DNA of 9,288 nucleotides from Pseudomonadota bacterium (GCA_023405565.1 JAEXXW010000072.1:1-9288), one strand, 5' to 3'; positions 1 to 7,260 are shown, counted from the stretch's first letter. Notes: a model not told the origin generated them from the sequence alone. Program-made: numbers and translations.

Positions 1-213
1 GTCCTTGAGCCGCGCCGCGAAACCGGGATTCACAAGCAAGCGGCCGGAAGCGAAGATCCCCATCGTCGGCACGCGCCAGTCGAGATGGACGCGCACGGCG
101 GCGGCGAGCCCCGCAAGATGCGGCAGCGGCACCGTCACCATCCGTAGACCGTTTGCAATGCGCTTCAGCGTTGCGCGATCGCCACTGGCCTGGCTGACAG
201 CAGCGACGTTCAT
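1..213 (-). CDS. DUF2201/VWA-like putative metallopeptidase-fold protein, N-terminal part (runs off left edge)
   Basis: Reading the minus strand from the ATG at 213 gives 71 open codons to the window edge, so only the N-terminus is present. Seen: the peptide starts MNVAAVSQASGDRATLKRIA and later contains VPTMGIFASGRLLVNPGF. The pattern of a Thr-Met pair, a short strand, an 'R-L-L-x-N-P-x-F' segment and a basic loop resembles the N-terminal putative metallopeptidase domain of DUF2201/VWA-like proteins, where it precedes an HExxH-like motif and a C-terminal von Willebrand A-like domain; both would lie outside the window. The ATG overlaps the stop of the upstream AAA+ ATPase (ATGA, 210-213), which implies translational coupling. 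Known of the family: MoxR ATPases are usually encoded beside VWA proteins and are thought to act on them as chaperones or remodelling factors. The substrate is unknown. The family assignment rests on a short segment and on the neighbour. Confidence 0.7.
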   Translation of the reverse strand, partial: MNVAAVSQASGDRATLKRIANGLRMVTVPLPHLAGLAAAVRVHLDWRVPTMGIFASGRLLVNPGFAARLKD

Positions 214-1247
214 GACGCTGTCACCGTTTTGAGAAGATCACGCATCGCGTTGTCGGCGCCGAGTGCGCCCCATTGTTCGACAAGGTCCGTGAGGATCGTC
301 AGCGCATTTTCCGGCGGCAGGCTGCGCAGGAAGCGATTGACGGCGCGCGGCTTCACACTCGTCAGCCGGCCGGCCTGTACATTCTGGCGGATGCAGTTGA
401 GGATGAACCAGCGCGCCGTGTCACCCTTTGGCAAGCTGTCCGGATTGTCGACATAGCTTTCGATCGGCGCAAGGGCGCCAACAGTTTCTTCGGCGAGCGC
501 GCAGAAGACAGCCGCATCCTCCGCCGACAGCCGGCCGAAGGCGAGGGCGCGCCGCGTCTCGCGATTGAGGATGCCGGCGCTCTCGGCCATGTCGAGCGAT
601 TGCGAGAACAACGACCATGCGCGGGGTGTCGAGAAGGGCGTTGGCTCGTTCGGCACATCGCGCATCAGCGCATCGGGCATGAATGAGATGTAGCTGCGCA
701 CATCGGCGCGGACGCCATTGCGGCGGGCCCAGTCCTGCCACTCATCGGCATCGACGCGCAGATTGAGAATCGTTACGCGGTTGACGAGCGCCGAACTCAT
801 CGCCCGGACCAGCGCACGGTCCTGTTGCCGATTGCCGGCAGCGACGACCCAGGTGCCGGCGGGCAGGGCATGTTCGCCGAGACGGCGCTCGAGGAGGAGA
901 GAATAGAACGCTTTCTGAACGTCGGGCGCGCAAGCCGGCAGCTCATCCAGAAACAGGCAGAACGTCTGCGGAATCTCAGGCAGAAGAAGCCGCGGTGGGC
1001 AGAATACGGAACGCTCGCCGACAATTTTCGGTACGCCGCTGACATCCTCCGGCGCGATCTGCGTCCCGAGCAGCGACCGGCACGGCAGCCCGGCTTCAGC
1101 GGCCGCCTGCATCACCATCTCGGATTTGCCCACACCGGGCGGCGACAACAACAGGAAGCTCTGTTCGTGCGCCATGCACTGAACCAGCTTCTTGGCCTGT
1201 TTGAGGGTGATGGAAGAGTGGAGGGCGCTGTGCGCTGCGGCGTCCAT
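210..1247 (-). CDS. MoxR-type AAA+ ATPase
   Basis: This 345-residue protein is a cytoplasmic AAA+ ATPase of the MoxR/AAA_5 type. Seen: Walker A SPPGVGKS at residues 35-42, Walker B CLFLDE at 97-102, a sensor-1 AAGNR with Asn139, and MSSALVNRV near 150-158, where Arg157 is a good arginine-finger candidate. The 'EDVSGVP' segment at 67-73 is typical of MoxR proteins that pair with DUF2201/VWA partners. The remaining ~180 residues are helical lid and C-terminal sequence with no motif I recognise. The ATG at 1247 has an AGGAG ribosome site six bases upstream (1254-1258). The next gene overlaps by ATGA, so the two are probably one operon. Known: MoxR ATPases act with VWA proteins in assembling or activating enzyme complexes and in stress responses. 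No specific target can be named here. The family call is secure, the biological role is not. Confidence 0.93.
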   Translation of the reverse strand: MDAAAHSALHSSITLKQAKKLVQCMAHEQSFLLLSPPGVGKSEMVMQAAAEAGLPCRSLLGTQIAPEDVSGVPKIVGERSVFCPPRLLLPEIPQTFCLFLDELPACAPDVQKAFYSLLLERRLGEHALPAGTWVVAAGNRQQDRALVRAMSSALVNRVTILNLRVDADEWQDWARRNGVRADVRSYISFMPDALMRDVPNEPTPFSTPRAWSLFSQSLDMAESAGILNRETRRALAFGRLSAEDAAVFCALAEETVGALAPIESYVDNPDSLPKGDTARWFILNCIRQNVQAGRLTSVKPRAVNRFLRSLPPENALTILTDLVEQWGALGADNAMRDLLKTVTAS

Positions 1248-1253
1248 GGATGG

Positions 1254-1288
1254 CTCCTGGGTGAAGAACGTGGCGTTCCCTCACCAGG
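1254..1288 (-). promoter_or_regulatory. Leader hairpin overlapping the moxR ribosome binding site
   Basis: On the minus strand the leader can fold with CCTGG (1288-1284) pairing CCAGG (1260-1256), TGA with TCA inside it, and GAACG with CGTTC closing a three-base loop (1271-1273). That is about 13 base pairs with one bulge and a small internal loop. The outer 3' arm covers part of the AGGAG site (1254-1258) of the moxR-type gene, so folding could limit ribosome access. The pairing is read directly; a regulatory role is inferred. Confidence 0.4.
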
Positions 1289-1385
1289 AACAAACTCAAT
1301 GTAAGCTCAGGGCAGACGCTATTCCACTGGCGTGCGTGATTTTTTCTCGTTCCCCCACACGACCTGCGGCAATGCCGCGCTTGTC

Positions 1386-1414
1386 ATGACAATTTTGTTA
1401 CAGAATGATGACAA
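1386..1414 (-). promoter_or_regulatory. Three-unit Pho-box-like direct repeat (11-bp period)
   Basis: Read on the minus strand, 1414 to 1386 is TTGTCAT-N4-CTGTAAC-N4-TTGTCAT: three 7-bp units spaced by exactly four bases. The known PhoB site is direct repeats of about CTGTCAT with four-base spacers, and the units match 6, 5 and 6 of 7 positions. The last unit overlaps a perfect 12-bp palindrome TTGTCATGACAA (1381-1392). The array lies 50-78 bp upstream of the plus-strand LtaS-like gene and abuts a TATGAT hexamer (1415-1420), which could be its -10 box and lacks a good -35 box, as expected for an activator-dependent promoter. The units point away from that gene, unlike the usual orientation, which lowers confidence. 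No -10-like sequence follows the array in the moxR direction. Confidence 0.4.
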
Positions 1415-1420
1415 TATGAT
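1415..1420 (+). promoter_or_regulatory. Candidate -10 box for the LtaS-like gene
   Basis: TATGAT matches five of six positions of the sigma-70 consensus TATAAT and lies 43 bases before the ATG at 1464, leaving a leader of roughly 35-40 bases. No convincing -35 hexamer is found at 16-18 bp spacing; the repeat array occupies that place. An alternative pair is TTGTCA (1381-1386) with AATGAT (1404-1409) at a 17-bp spacing. Both are consensus matches only. Confidence 0.3.
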
Positions 1421-1463
1421 GCTCACGCTTTCGGGACGGCGTCGAACAAGCGGCTAACCGGTT

Positions 1464-3185
1464 ATGTCGATTACAGATTTTCTGCGCTCGTCCGGCCGGT
1501 TCCCAGCCCTGCGCTCGTTGTCCGAGGGCTTCTGGCCGCGGGTGGTTTTGACGGCAGCCTTCCATCTCGTGGCCGTGGTTCGGATAATCCAGACGGAAAC
1601 CAGTCTGTTCGCGACCATCCTCTGCCTGCTGACCTGGGTTTTCCTGAATTGCCTGTTGCTGCTGGTTCTGCGCCGTCCTGCCGTCGCGGCGGCCATGTCG
1701 CTCGGCCTGTTCGAACTCCTGATCCTCGTCTCGCAATTCAAGTTCAAGATCACCTGGATGACGGCGACTTTCCTCGACGTCATGGTGATCGATCCCGACA
1801 GCGTCGCCTTCCTGCTGTCCGTGATGCCCGGTCTTCGCATCACGGTCATTGCTTCCGTGATCGCTGGCCTGATTCTCCTTGTGCTGCTGTGGCGGTTCGA
1901 TCGCTTCCGGATCAGCCGTACCGTCTCATCCATCACCGGTATGCTGGCACTCGGTGGCATTGTCGGTCTCTCGAATGCCGTGCCCGAACAACCCTGGGAG
2001 CCGTTCCAGGGCATCAACCATGTCTCGGGCTTCGCACGTTCGACGGTGGTGTCTCTTTCCGAATTCGCCAATGGCGGCTGGCTGGAGATCGATCGCGCCG
2101 TCGCAAACAAGCTGAACACATTGCCGGCCGACGAGACCTGCGCACCTGCCGGACGGCGGCCGCACATCATCATGGTGCTGGATGAATCGAGTTTCGATAT
2201 TCGTCGGGCACCGGGCATCAACGTACCTGAGAATTATGGCCGTCACTTCCGGTCCATCGACGGCAAATCGCGCGCCCTGATCACCGAGGCGGCCGGCGGC
2301 CCGACCTGGTACACCGAATACAATGTCCTGACCGGGCTGTCGGCGCGATCCTATGGCCGCATGATGTTCCACGTCACGCGGCTTGCCGCCGGCCGTGTCG
2401 AGCGCGGCTTGCCGCAAGCCTTGCGCCGCTGCGGCTACAAGACCTTCACGCTCTATCCGGCCTATGGCGCCTTTCTCAGCGCCCGCCGTTTCCAGAAGAC
2501 GGCCGGTATTGATCGCATGATCGATTCCCACGAAATGGGAGCAGGGGATGTCGAGCCCGACAGTTTCTATTTCAACAAGGCGTCGAAACTGATCGGCAAG
2601 GAACGCGGCAACGATCCGCTGTTTGTCTTCGTCTACACGGTCGCCAATCATTTCCCGTGGGACACGCGCTATCGCCCCGACCTCACGCCGCAATGGAACC
2701 CCCTCAATCCGCAATCCAGCGCTGAAGTCGACGAATATATTCGCCGTCAGACGATGAGCGCGAGCGACTACAAGGCTTTTGTCGCACGGCTGAAGCGTGA
2801 CTATCCCGACGATGCCTTCCTGATCGTTCGCTTTGGCGACCATCCGCCGGCCATCGCACCACGCCTGCTCGCGCCGCAATCGTCAGACGCAGAGATCGCC
2901 CAGCGCATCATGGATCAGGACCCGCATTTCTTCACTGCGTATTACGCGATCGACAGCATCAACTTCAAACCAGTCGATCTGTCATCGGCGCGCAAGCAAC
3001 TCGATGCGCCCTATCTGCCGATTGTGGTTCAGGAAGCGGCGGGCCTGCCGCTCGATTCATCCTTCGCCGAACAGAAGACCATTCTTCAACGATGCGAAGG
3101 CATGTTCTACCGCTGCAGGGACGGCGCCGAGGCGCGCCGCTTCAACCGGCTGCTGGTCGATTCCGGTGTGATCAAGGGGTTCTGA
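1464..3185 (+). CDS. LtaS/OpgB-like membrane sulfatase-superfamily phosphotransferase
   Basis: A 573-residue integral membrane enzyme of the alkaline phosphatase/sulfatase superfamily. Seen: about five hydrophobic segments in the first 172 residues (near 26-44, 50-70, 74-92, 124-145, 155-172), then a soluble domain predicted to be periplasmic. Catalytic landmarks match lipoteichoic acid synthase: the metal-binding acid in LDES (Glu241), a nucleophile-like Thr281 in GGPTWYTE four residues before a Glu as in LtaS, His396 in ANHFPW, and the GDH pair Asp459-His460. Known relatives transfer phosphoglycerol or phosphoethanolamine from phospholipids to envelope glycans or lipids. In a Gram-negative the likely target is a periplasmic glucan or lipid rather than lipoteichoic acid, but the acceptor cannot be read from sequence. 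An in-frame TAA at 1455 makes the ATG at 1464 the first possible start; no good ribosome site precedes it. It ends six bases from the convergent POT gene. Simple hydrolase activity is an alternative. Confidence 0.85.
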   Translation: MSITDFLRSSGRFPALRSLSEGFWPRVVLTAAFHLVAVVRIIQTETSLFATILCLLTWVFLNCLLLLVLRRPAVAAAMSLGLFELLILVSQFKFKITWMTATFLDVMVIDPDSVAFLLSVMPGLRITVIASVIAGLILLVLLWRFDRFRISRTVSSITGMLALGGIVGLSNAVPEQPWEPFQGINHVSGFARSTVVSLSEFANGGWLEIDRAVANKLNTLPADETCAPAGRRPHIIMVLDESSFDIRRAPGINVPENYGRHFRSIDGKSRALITEAAGGPTWYTEYNVLTGLSARSYGRMMFHVTRLAAGRVERGLPQALRRCGYKTFTLYPAYGAFLSARRFQKTAGIDRMIDSHEMGAGDVEPDSFYFNKASKLIGKERGNDPLFVFVYTVANHFPWDTRYRPDLTPQWNPLNPQSSAEVDEYIRRQTMSASDYKAFVARLKRDYPDDAFLIVRFGDHPPAIAPRLLAPQSSDAEIAQRIMDQDPHFFTAYYAIDSINFKPVDLSSARKQLDAPYLPIVVQEAAGLPLDSSFAEQKTILQRCEGMFYRCRDGAEARRFNRLLVDSGVIKGF

Positions 3186-3191
3186 TACAAG

Positions 3192-4568
3192 CTACTCTTT
3201 GAGTATCGGCTTCAGAATCCGGTCGAATGACCAGATCACGACGCCAGCACAAGCGGCGATGATCGCGATCATCATGAAGAAGTGGAGCTTGTCCATCGCG
3301 CTCCAGAAGCTGCCAAGGAAACCGCCGATAAAATTGCCGATGAAGCTGGTCGCCAGCCACAACCCCATCAGCATCGACACGAGACGCGCAGGCGCGATCT
3401 TGGTGACGAGCGATAATCCGACGGGAGAGAGATAAAGCTCGCCGACGGTGATGATCGCGAAGAAAACGAATAGCCACCACCAACTCGCTTTATCGGCGCC
3501 GGAATGCCATGCGGCCAACACGAGGATGAGATTGGCCAGCGCGATGCCGAAACAACCCATCGCCATCTTCACGACCGTCGAAGGCTCGCTATTGCGCTTT
3601 GCCTGCCACGACCACAACGCGACAACAAAAGGCGTGAAAGCGAAAATCATGAACGGGTTGAACGCCTGAAACCACGTCGTCGGGATTTCGCCGCGCCAGA
3701 CCAGAAGATTGATCGAGCGGTCGGTATTTGCGTTGGCCCAGAGCGCGATCGTGTTCCCCTGCTGTTCATAGGTGGCCCAGAACAATGTCACCGGCAGAAA
3801 CAGCATTGCCAACGCCATGATCGCACGCCACTCGTCGCGATCGAGCTTCTTCTTCGGCTCGGCGGCGCGCTTGCGGACATCGTCCGAAGGAAGCGTCGGC
3901 AGGCCAATGAGATAGATGACAAGGCCAATGACCATGCCGATGCCGGCTGCGGTGAATCCGTAATGCCAGCCATAGCCTTCGCCAAGTGTGCCGCATACCA
4001 GTGGCGCCAGAAATGCACCGAGATTGATGCCGACATAGAAGATGGAAAACGCGCGGTCACGACGGCGATCACCCTGGGCGTACAGTCCGCCGACCTGCGT
4101 CGAGATATTCGGTTTGAAGGCACCATTGCCGAGAATGAGCACCAGCAGCGCCAGCAGAAACAGCGTTTCAAACGCCATCATGAAATGGCCGAACGCCATA
4201 AGCGCGGCGCCGAGCACGACCGTGCGCCTTTGCCCCAGCCAGCGGTCGGCGATCAAGCCGCCCAGGATCGGCGTCAGATAAACGAACGCCGAATAGAGCC
4301 CATAGACGTGCGACGAGAATGGCTGAACGCCAAGCGGGCCGAACAGCGATTCCAGAATGCTCTTGAGCGTCGCGTAACCGATGACACCCTGTGCGCGGTT
4401 CTCAAGCAACAGGTAATGGACCATGTAGAGAACGAGCAGCGAGCGCATTCCATAGTAGGAAAAGCGCTCCCACATCTCGGTCGCGAACAGGAAGGTCAGC
4501 CCCCTGGGATGACCGAAGATTTCCTGTTGCCGGGCAGGGACCGTTTGATCGGCCGGCGCTGATGTCAT
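3192..4568 (-). CDS. POT/PTR2-family proton-coupled oligopeptide transporter
   Basis: A 458-residue inner-membrane symporter of the major facilitator superfamily that imports di- and tripeptides with protons. Seen: the POT proton-coupling motif ExxER at residues 31-35 (EMWERFSYYG), the PTR2 signature GGLIADRWLGQRRTV at 103-117, GNGAFKPN at 147-154 with the conserved Lys152, and FSIFYVGINLGAF at 174-186. Many hydrophobic helices follow, and the length fits the 450-500 typical of bacterial members. A longer reading frame back to 4703 is rejected, because its extra residues translate a dispersed intergenic repeat and the POT domain begins properly from the ATG at 4568. The ribosome site is weak; a GGGA lies about ten bases upstream inside an 18-bp palindrome. 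It is convergent with the LtaS-like gene and stands alone. Substrate range beyond small peptides is not predictable; some family members carry nitrate or drugs. Confidence 0.92.
   Translation of the reverse strand: MTSAPADQTVPARQQEIFGHPRGLTFLFATEMWERFSYYGMRSLLVLYMVHYLLLENRAQGVIGYATLKSILESLFGPLGVQPFSSHVYGLYSAFVYLTPILGGLIADRWLGQRRTVVLGAALMAFGHFMMAFETLFLLALLVLILGNGAFKPNISTQVGGLYAQGDRRRDRAFSIFYVGINLGAFLAPLVCGTLGEGYGWHYGFTAAGIGMVIGLVIYLIGLPTLPSDDVRKRAAEPKKKLDRDEWRAIMALAMLFLPVTLFWATYEQQGNTIALWANANTDRSINLLVWRGEIPTTWFQAFNPFMIFAFTPFVVALWSWQAKRNSEPSTVVKMAMGCFGIALANLILVLAAWHSGADKASWWWLFVFFAIITVGELYLSPVGLSLVTKIAPARLVSMLMGLWLATSFIGNFIGGFLGSFWSAMDKLHFFMMIAIIAACAGVVIWSFDRILKPILKE
3193..3205. other. Short dyad between convergent genes
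   Basis: TACTC-TTT-GAGTA is a perfect five-pair dyad covering the end of the POT gene, just past the stop of the LtaS-like gene (3183-3185). It has no U-tract on either strand, so it is at best a weak bidirectional transcription end. Confidence 0.2.
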
Positions 4569-4575
4569 TTCGAAA

Positions 4576-4593
4576 TCCCGCAAGCTTGCGGGA
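4576..4593. promoter_or_regulatory. 18-bp perfect palindrome in the POT leader
   Basis: TCCCGCAAGCTTGCGGGA is a perfect palindrome whose edge is eight bases from the POT start codon. As RNA it gives seven pairs with an AGCT loop and would cover the only purine-rich segment (GGGA) that could serve as ribosome site. As DNA it could bind a dimeric regulator. The palindrome is certain, the function is inferred. Confidence 0.4.
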
Positions 4594-4598
4594 AGTCT

Positions 4599-4650
4599 AA
4601 AGCGTTTTCGAGCGGAGTGGATACCGGTTCGCGTGAAGAAAACGCGGTAA
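4599..4650. repeat. Dispersed Bradyrhizobium-type intergenic palindromic repeat
   Basis: The stretch has inverted ends GCGTTTTC (4602-4609) and GAAAACGC (4638-4645) around a core containing AGTGGATACCGGTTCGCGTG. I recognise this as a short interspersed repeat common between genes in Bradyrhizobium/Rhodopseudomonas-type genomes; this is from memory and only one copy is in the window. Read on the minus strand it is often mistaken for coding sequence (here giving FFTRTGIHSARKRF ahead of the POT protein). It sits between ycjF and the POT gene. Confidence 0.65.
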
Positions 4651-4729
4651 AAATGGCATGCTTCGGAAAAGAGGGGGCTACTTTTCAGGCAAGTCTCAGC
4701 CACGACGATGCGCGAACAGGCGCGGAACC

Positions 4730-5752
4730 TTAAGCCTTCGCCTTCTCAGCTTGTTCCGCATTGCGGACGATGCCACCGGCGACATCCGACAAGGACGGGC
4801 GCGGCAAAGCGGCGAAGGGCAGGGGCCGCGTGACTTCGATCGCGGCGATGCCGAGCCGCGCGGTCAGCAGGCCATTCAGCACGCCTTCGCCGAGACGTGC
4901 CGACAGTTTCGCGGCCAGCCCGTGCCCGATGACTTGCTGAATGAGGCTGTCGCCCGCCGCCATGCCACCGGTGATGGTGAGATGCGCGATCACATGCCGC
5001 ATCAGCCGGAACAGGCCAAGCGTTCCCGGCCGGCCGCCATACAGAAGCGCAAGTTGGCGGCACAAACCGAGAGCCGTGATCAGCACAAAAAAGATATCGA
5101 TGGCCGCACGTGGCGACACGGCCGTGACGATCGACACGCGCTTGGCTGCATTGCTCACGAGTTGCCGCGCTTCGCGATCCAGCGGCGTCATCAGTTCGCG
5201 TTCGGCCAGCCGGATCAGATCGGCGCCGTCGATAATCTCATCGAGATGCGCCTGCAGCTTGGTGCGGCTTTGCGCCAGATGTGGCACCTTGCTTTCAATG
5301 GAAAGCAAGTCGCGCATGATCGCCTGACCTTCGGCGCGATTGTCGTTGATCAAAGTCTGCGTCGCGCGATCGCGCAATTTCTCGATGGTCGCAAGACGCG
5401 ACAGGCCGGCCAGTTCGCGCGCGATGATCGCGAGCAGGGCCAGCAATCCGAGACCGGCCAACGCGAGCGCGAGCCAACCGAGCGCCTCGAAACGTGCGAA
5501 CAGGTCCTCGATCAGACGCGTGACCGCGAGCCCGATCCCGAGCGAGACAAGACCGCCGACCGCACCAAACAAGAGCTTGCGCCATGGCCAGCCGCGTTTC
5601 TGCCTGGTCGCCGATGTCAGCGCCGGCAGTTGCGGCTCGGCCTCTGTCCCGGTGACGATATCGAGCAGCGGATCGTCCTTCGCCGCCGTCACCACCACAT
5701 TGGGATCGTCCGGTGAGAAGATGGCGGGTTTGCGCGGGCGCGGTGAACTCAT
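4730..5752 (-). CDS. ycjF: YcjF family (TIGR01620/DUF697) membrane protein
   Basis: A 340-residue inner-membrane protein of the YcjF family. Seen: a polar, proline-rich N-terminus (1-55), two closely spaced hydrophobic segments (about 60-81 and 91-110), a charged helical middle (112-205) and a conserved C-terminal region rich in Gly and Ala from about 206 to 320 with SPRAAIDIFFVLITALGL and the glycine-rich TGGMAAGDS segment characteristic of DUF697. The ATG at 5752 overlaps the ycjX stop by ATGA, so the two are co-transcribed and probably translationally coupled. Known: in enterobacteria ycjX and ycjF belong to the heat-shock sigma-32 regulon and lie near the phage shock genes; the molecular role is unresolved. 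The family call rests on length, domain order and the ycjX neighbour together. Confidence 0.88.
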   Translation of the reverse strand: MSSPRPRKPAIFSPDDPNVVVTAAKDDPLLDIVTGTEAEPQLPALTSATRQKRGWPWRKLLFGAVGGLVSLGIGLAVTRLIEDLFARFEALGWLALALAGLGLLALLAIIARELAGLSRLATIEKLRDRATQTLINDNRAEGQAIMRDLLSIESKVPHLAQSRTKLQAHLDEIIDGADLIRLAERELMTPLDREARQLVSNAAKRVSIVTAVSPRAAIDIFFVLITALGLCRQLALLYGGRPGTLGLFRLMRHVIAHLTITGGMAAGDSLIQQVIGHGLAAKLSARLGEGVLNGLLTARLGIAAIEVTRPLPFAALPRPSLSDVAGGIVRNAEQAEKAKA

Positions 5753-7209
5753 CGCAGGCGATCTCCGATCAGGAATTCCAGCGCGCGATCGAGACGGATA
5801 TGCGGCAAAGCCGGAAGGCCGGCTTGCGTACGTTCCAGCAGCGGCGGCCGGAAGCGCAGGAAGCGGTAATCAGCATCGTCCGACGACGCGGAGGCAAGGC
5901 CGCGGAAGCCGCCATCACCATTGTTGAAGATCGCCTCGGTATCCTCCGGCAGATCACCGGGATGGATCACGATCTCGGATTGCCCGTCGAACACGCGGCC
6001 GCCTGCCTGCTCGCCGGCCAGCGGCGTGCCGATGATCGCCTGCAGCGACCCGCCGACATTGGCCTCGCGCGTTGCGCGCACCGAAGCCATGGCGATGGCG
6101 TCGATCTTGGCGCCGGTGAAATTCGCGCGCTTGGCCGCATCGCTGACGAGGCGTTCGAGAATGCGCTCCAGCCTGTCATGCGAGGTGTGATGCAGGAGAT
6201 CGGCTTTAGTGGCGGCAAACAGGATCTTGTCGATGCGCGGCGAAAACAGCGCCGAAATGATGCTGTTGCGGCCTATATTGAAGCTGTCGAGAATGGCGAT
6301 CAGCGCGCGTTCGAGATCGCGCACAGCATCCGGTCCCGCATTCAGTGCCGTCAGCGCGTCGACCAGTACCACCTGACGATCGAGCCTCGCGATATGGTCG
6401 CGATAGAACGGCCGCACGACCGCATCCTTGTAGGATTCATAGCGCCGTCGCATCATCGCCCAGAGCGACCCGGAGGGTGCGCTGCCTTCAAGCCGGTCGA
6501 GCGGCGCGAAGGTGAGGGCAGGTGAATCGGCGAGTTCTCCCGGCATCAGGAAACGACCCGGCGGCAAGAGACTCAGCGCAAAACGCTCGTCGCGGCAGGC
6601 CCGCAGATATTGCGTGAAATGCTGTGCCGATGCCTGTGCGGCGAGTTCGTTCTCCGGCGCCATCGGATCGAGCGTTGCCAGATCGCGATGCCAGTCGGCG
6701 GCGAGATGGGCGCGGTCCGGCTGCCGTGACAGGGCGATCGTCTGCCGCGACCAGTCCTCGTAGCTCAGTTTCAACAGCGGCAGATCGAGCAGCCATTCGC
6801 CGGGATAGTCGACGATATCGAGCGTCAGCTCGCGCATCGAACCGTTCTGCGACTGGTAATCGATGATGAGACGCAGTTCGCTGATCTGCTTGGTCGATTC
6901 CGGCCATTCACGGCCTTTCAGCAGAGCGTCGAGATGAGCCTCGTAGGCAAAGCGCGGAATGGTGTCGTCCGGCTGTGGTGCCAGCCGGCCCCGCGCGATC
7001 CGTCCGGCTGCCAGCGCCTCGAAAACAGGAAAGCGTCCGCCGCGCAGCAGGCCATGCACGAGCGCGGTGATAAACACGGTCTTGCCCGCGCGCGACAGGC
7101 CCGTCACCCCGAGCCGCACCGTCGGCTCGAACAGGTTGTTGCCGTACTCGATCAAGGCCTGAGACGTCAGGCGAGCCTGTTCGAGAATGTTGGAAAAGAC
7201 GTTCGCCAT
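5749..7209 (-). CDS. ycjX: YcjX family P-loop GTPase-like stress protein
   Basis: A 486-residue cytoplasmic P-loop protein. Seen: Walker A GLSRAGKT at residues 37-44, a G3-like DYPG at 134-137 after DIV, and a G4-like TKAD at 334-337, with ASVRAT (375-380) in the place of G5. This order resembles a Ras-like GTPase with a large insert between G3 and G4, consistent with the family. The start at 7209 gives MANVFSNILEQAR and then FEPTVRLGVTG, as in alphaproteobacterial homologues; a GTG at 7266 would add 19 unlikely residues. An AAGGG lies directly against the ATG, too close for a normal ribosome site, so the start is not fully certain. It overlaps ycjF downstream. Known: ycjX is a heat-shock-regulated gene in E. 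coli; I found no convincing RpoH promoter here. The cellular target is unknown. Confidence 0.92.
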   Translation of the reverse strand: MANVFSNILEQARLTSQALIEYGNNLFEPTVRLGVTGLSRAGKTVFITALVHGLLRGGRFPVFEALAAGRIARGRLAPQPDDTIPRFAYEAHLDALLKGREWPESTKQISELRLIIDYQSQNGSMRELTLDIVDYPGEWLLDLPLLKLSYEDWSRQTIALSRQPDRAHLAADWHRDLATLDPMAPENELAAQASAQHFTQYLRACRDERFALSLLPPGRFLMPGELADSPALTFAPLDRLEGSAPSGSLWAMMRRRYESYKDAVVRPFYRDHIARLDRQVVLVDALTALNAGPDAVRDLERALIAILDSFNIGRNSIISALFSPRIDKILFAATKADLLHHTSHDRLERILERLVSDAAKRANFTGAKIDAIAMASVRATREANVGGSLQAIIGTPLAGEQAGGRVFDGQSEIVIHPGDLPEDTEAIFNNGDGGFRGLASASSDDADYRFLRFRPPLLERTQAGLPALPHIRLDRALEFLIGDRLR

Positions 7210-7242
7210 CCCTTGAATGCGCCGGCCATACAAAACAGGACA

Positions 7243-7260
7243 GCGCGGCGAAAACCGCGC
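7243..7260. other. GC hairpin in the ycjX leader
   Basis: GCGCGG (7243-7248) and CCGCGC (7255-7260) form a six-pair stem with a six-base loop, 34 bp upstream of ycjX. No T-run follows in the minus direction, so an intrinsic terminator for the upstream gene is doubtful; an RNA leader structure is possible. Confidence 0.3.

Noticed and set aside
1455..1464. TAACCGGTTA palindrome at the LtaS-like start, with a similar AACCGGTT at 7268-7275.
   Set aside because: Short and likely to occur by chance in GC-rich DNA; two copies near unrelated genes are not enough to call an operator.
1454..2879. Long open frames on the minus strand opposite the LtaS-like gene (255 and 317 codons).
   Set aside because: They are antisense to a gene with a full catalytic motif set and show no domain; GC-rich codon bias commonly opens such shadow frames.
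3504..4562. A 352-codon plus-strand frame opposite the POT gene.
   Set aside because: The peptide is very rich in Arg, Gln and charged residues with no domain, and lies wholly antisense to an intact transporter.
4569..4703. N-terminal extension of the POT protein.
   Set aside because: It translates the dispersed repeat and the palindrome, and the family N-terminus begins after the ATG at 4568.
4658..6525. Plus-strand frames of 352, 195 and 270 codons opposite ycjF and ycjX.
   Set aside because: All are antisense to recognised genes, Arg/Gln-rich and without motifs.
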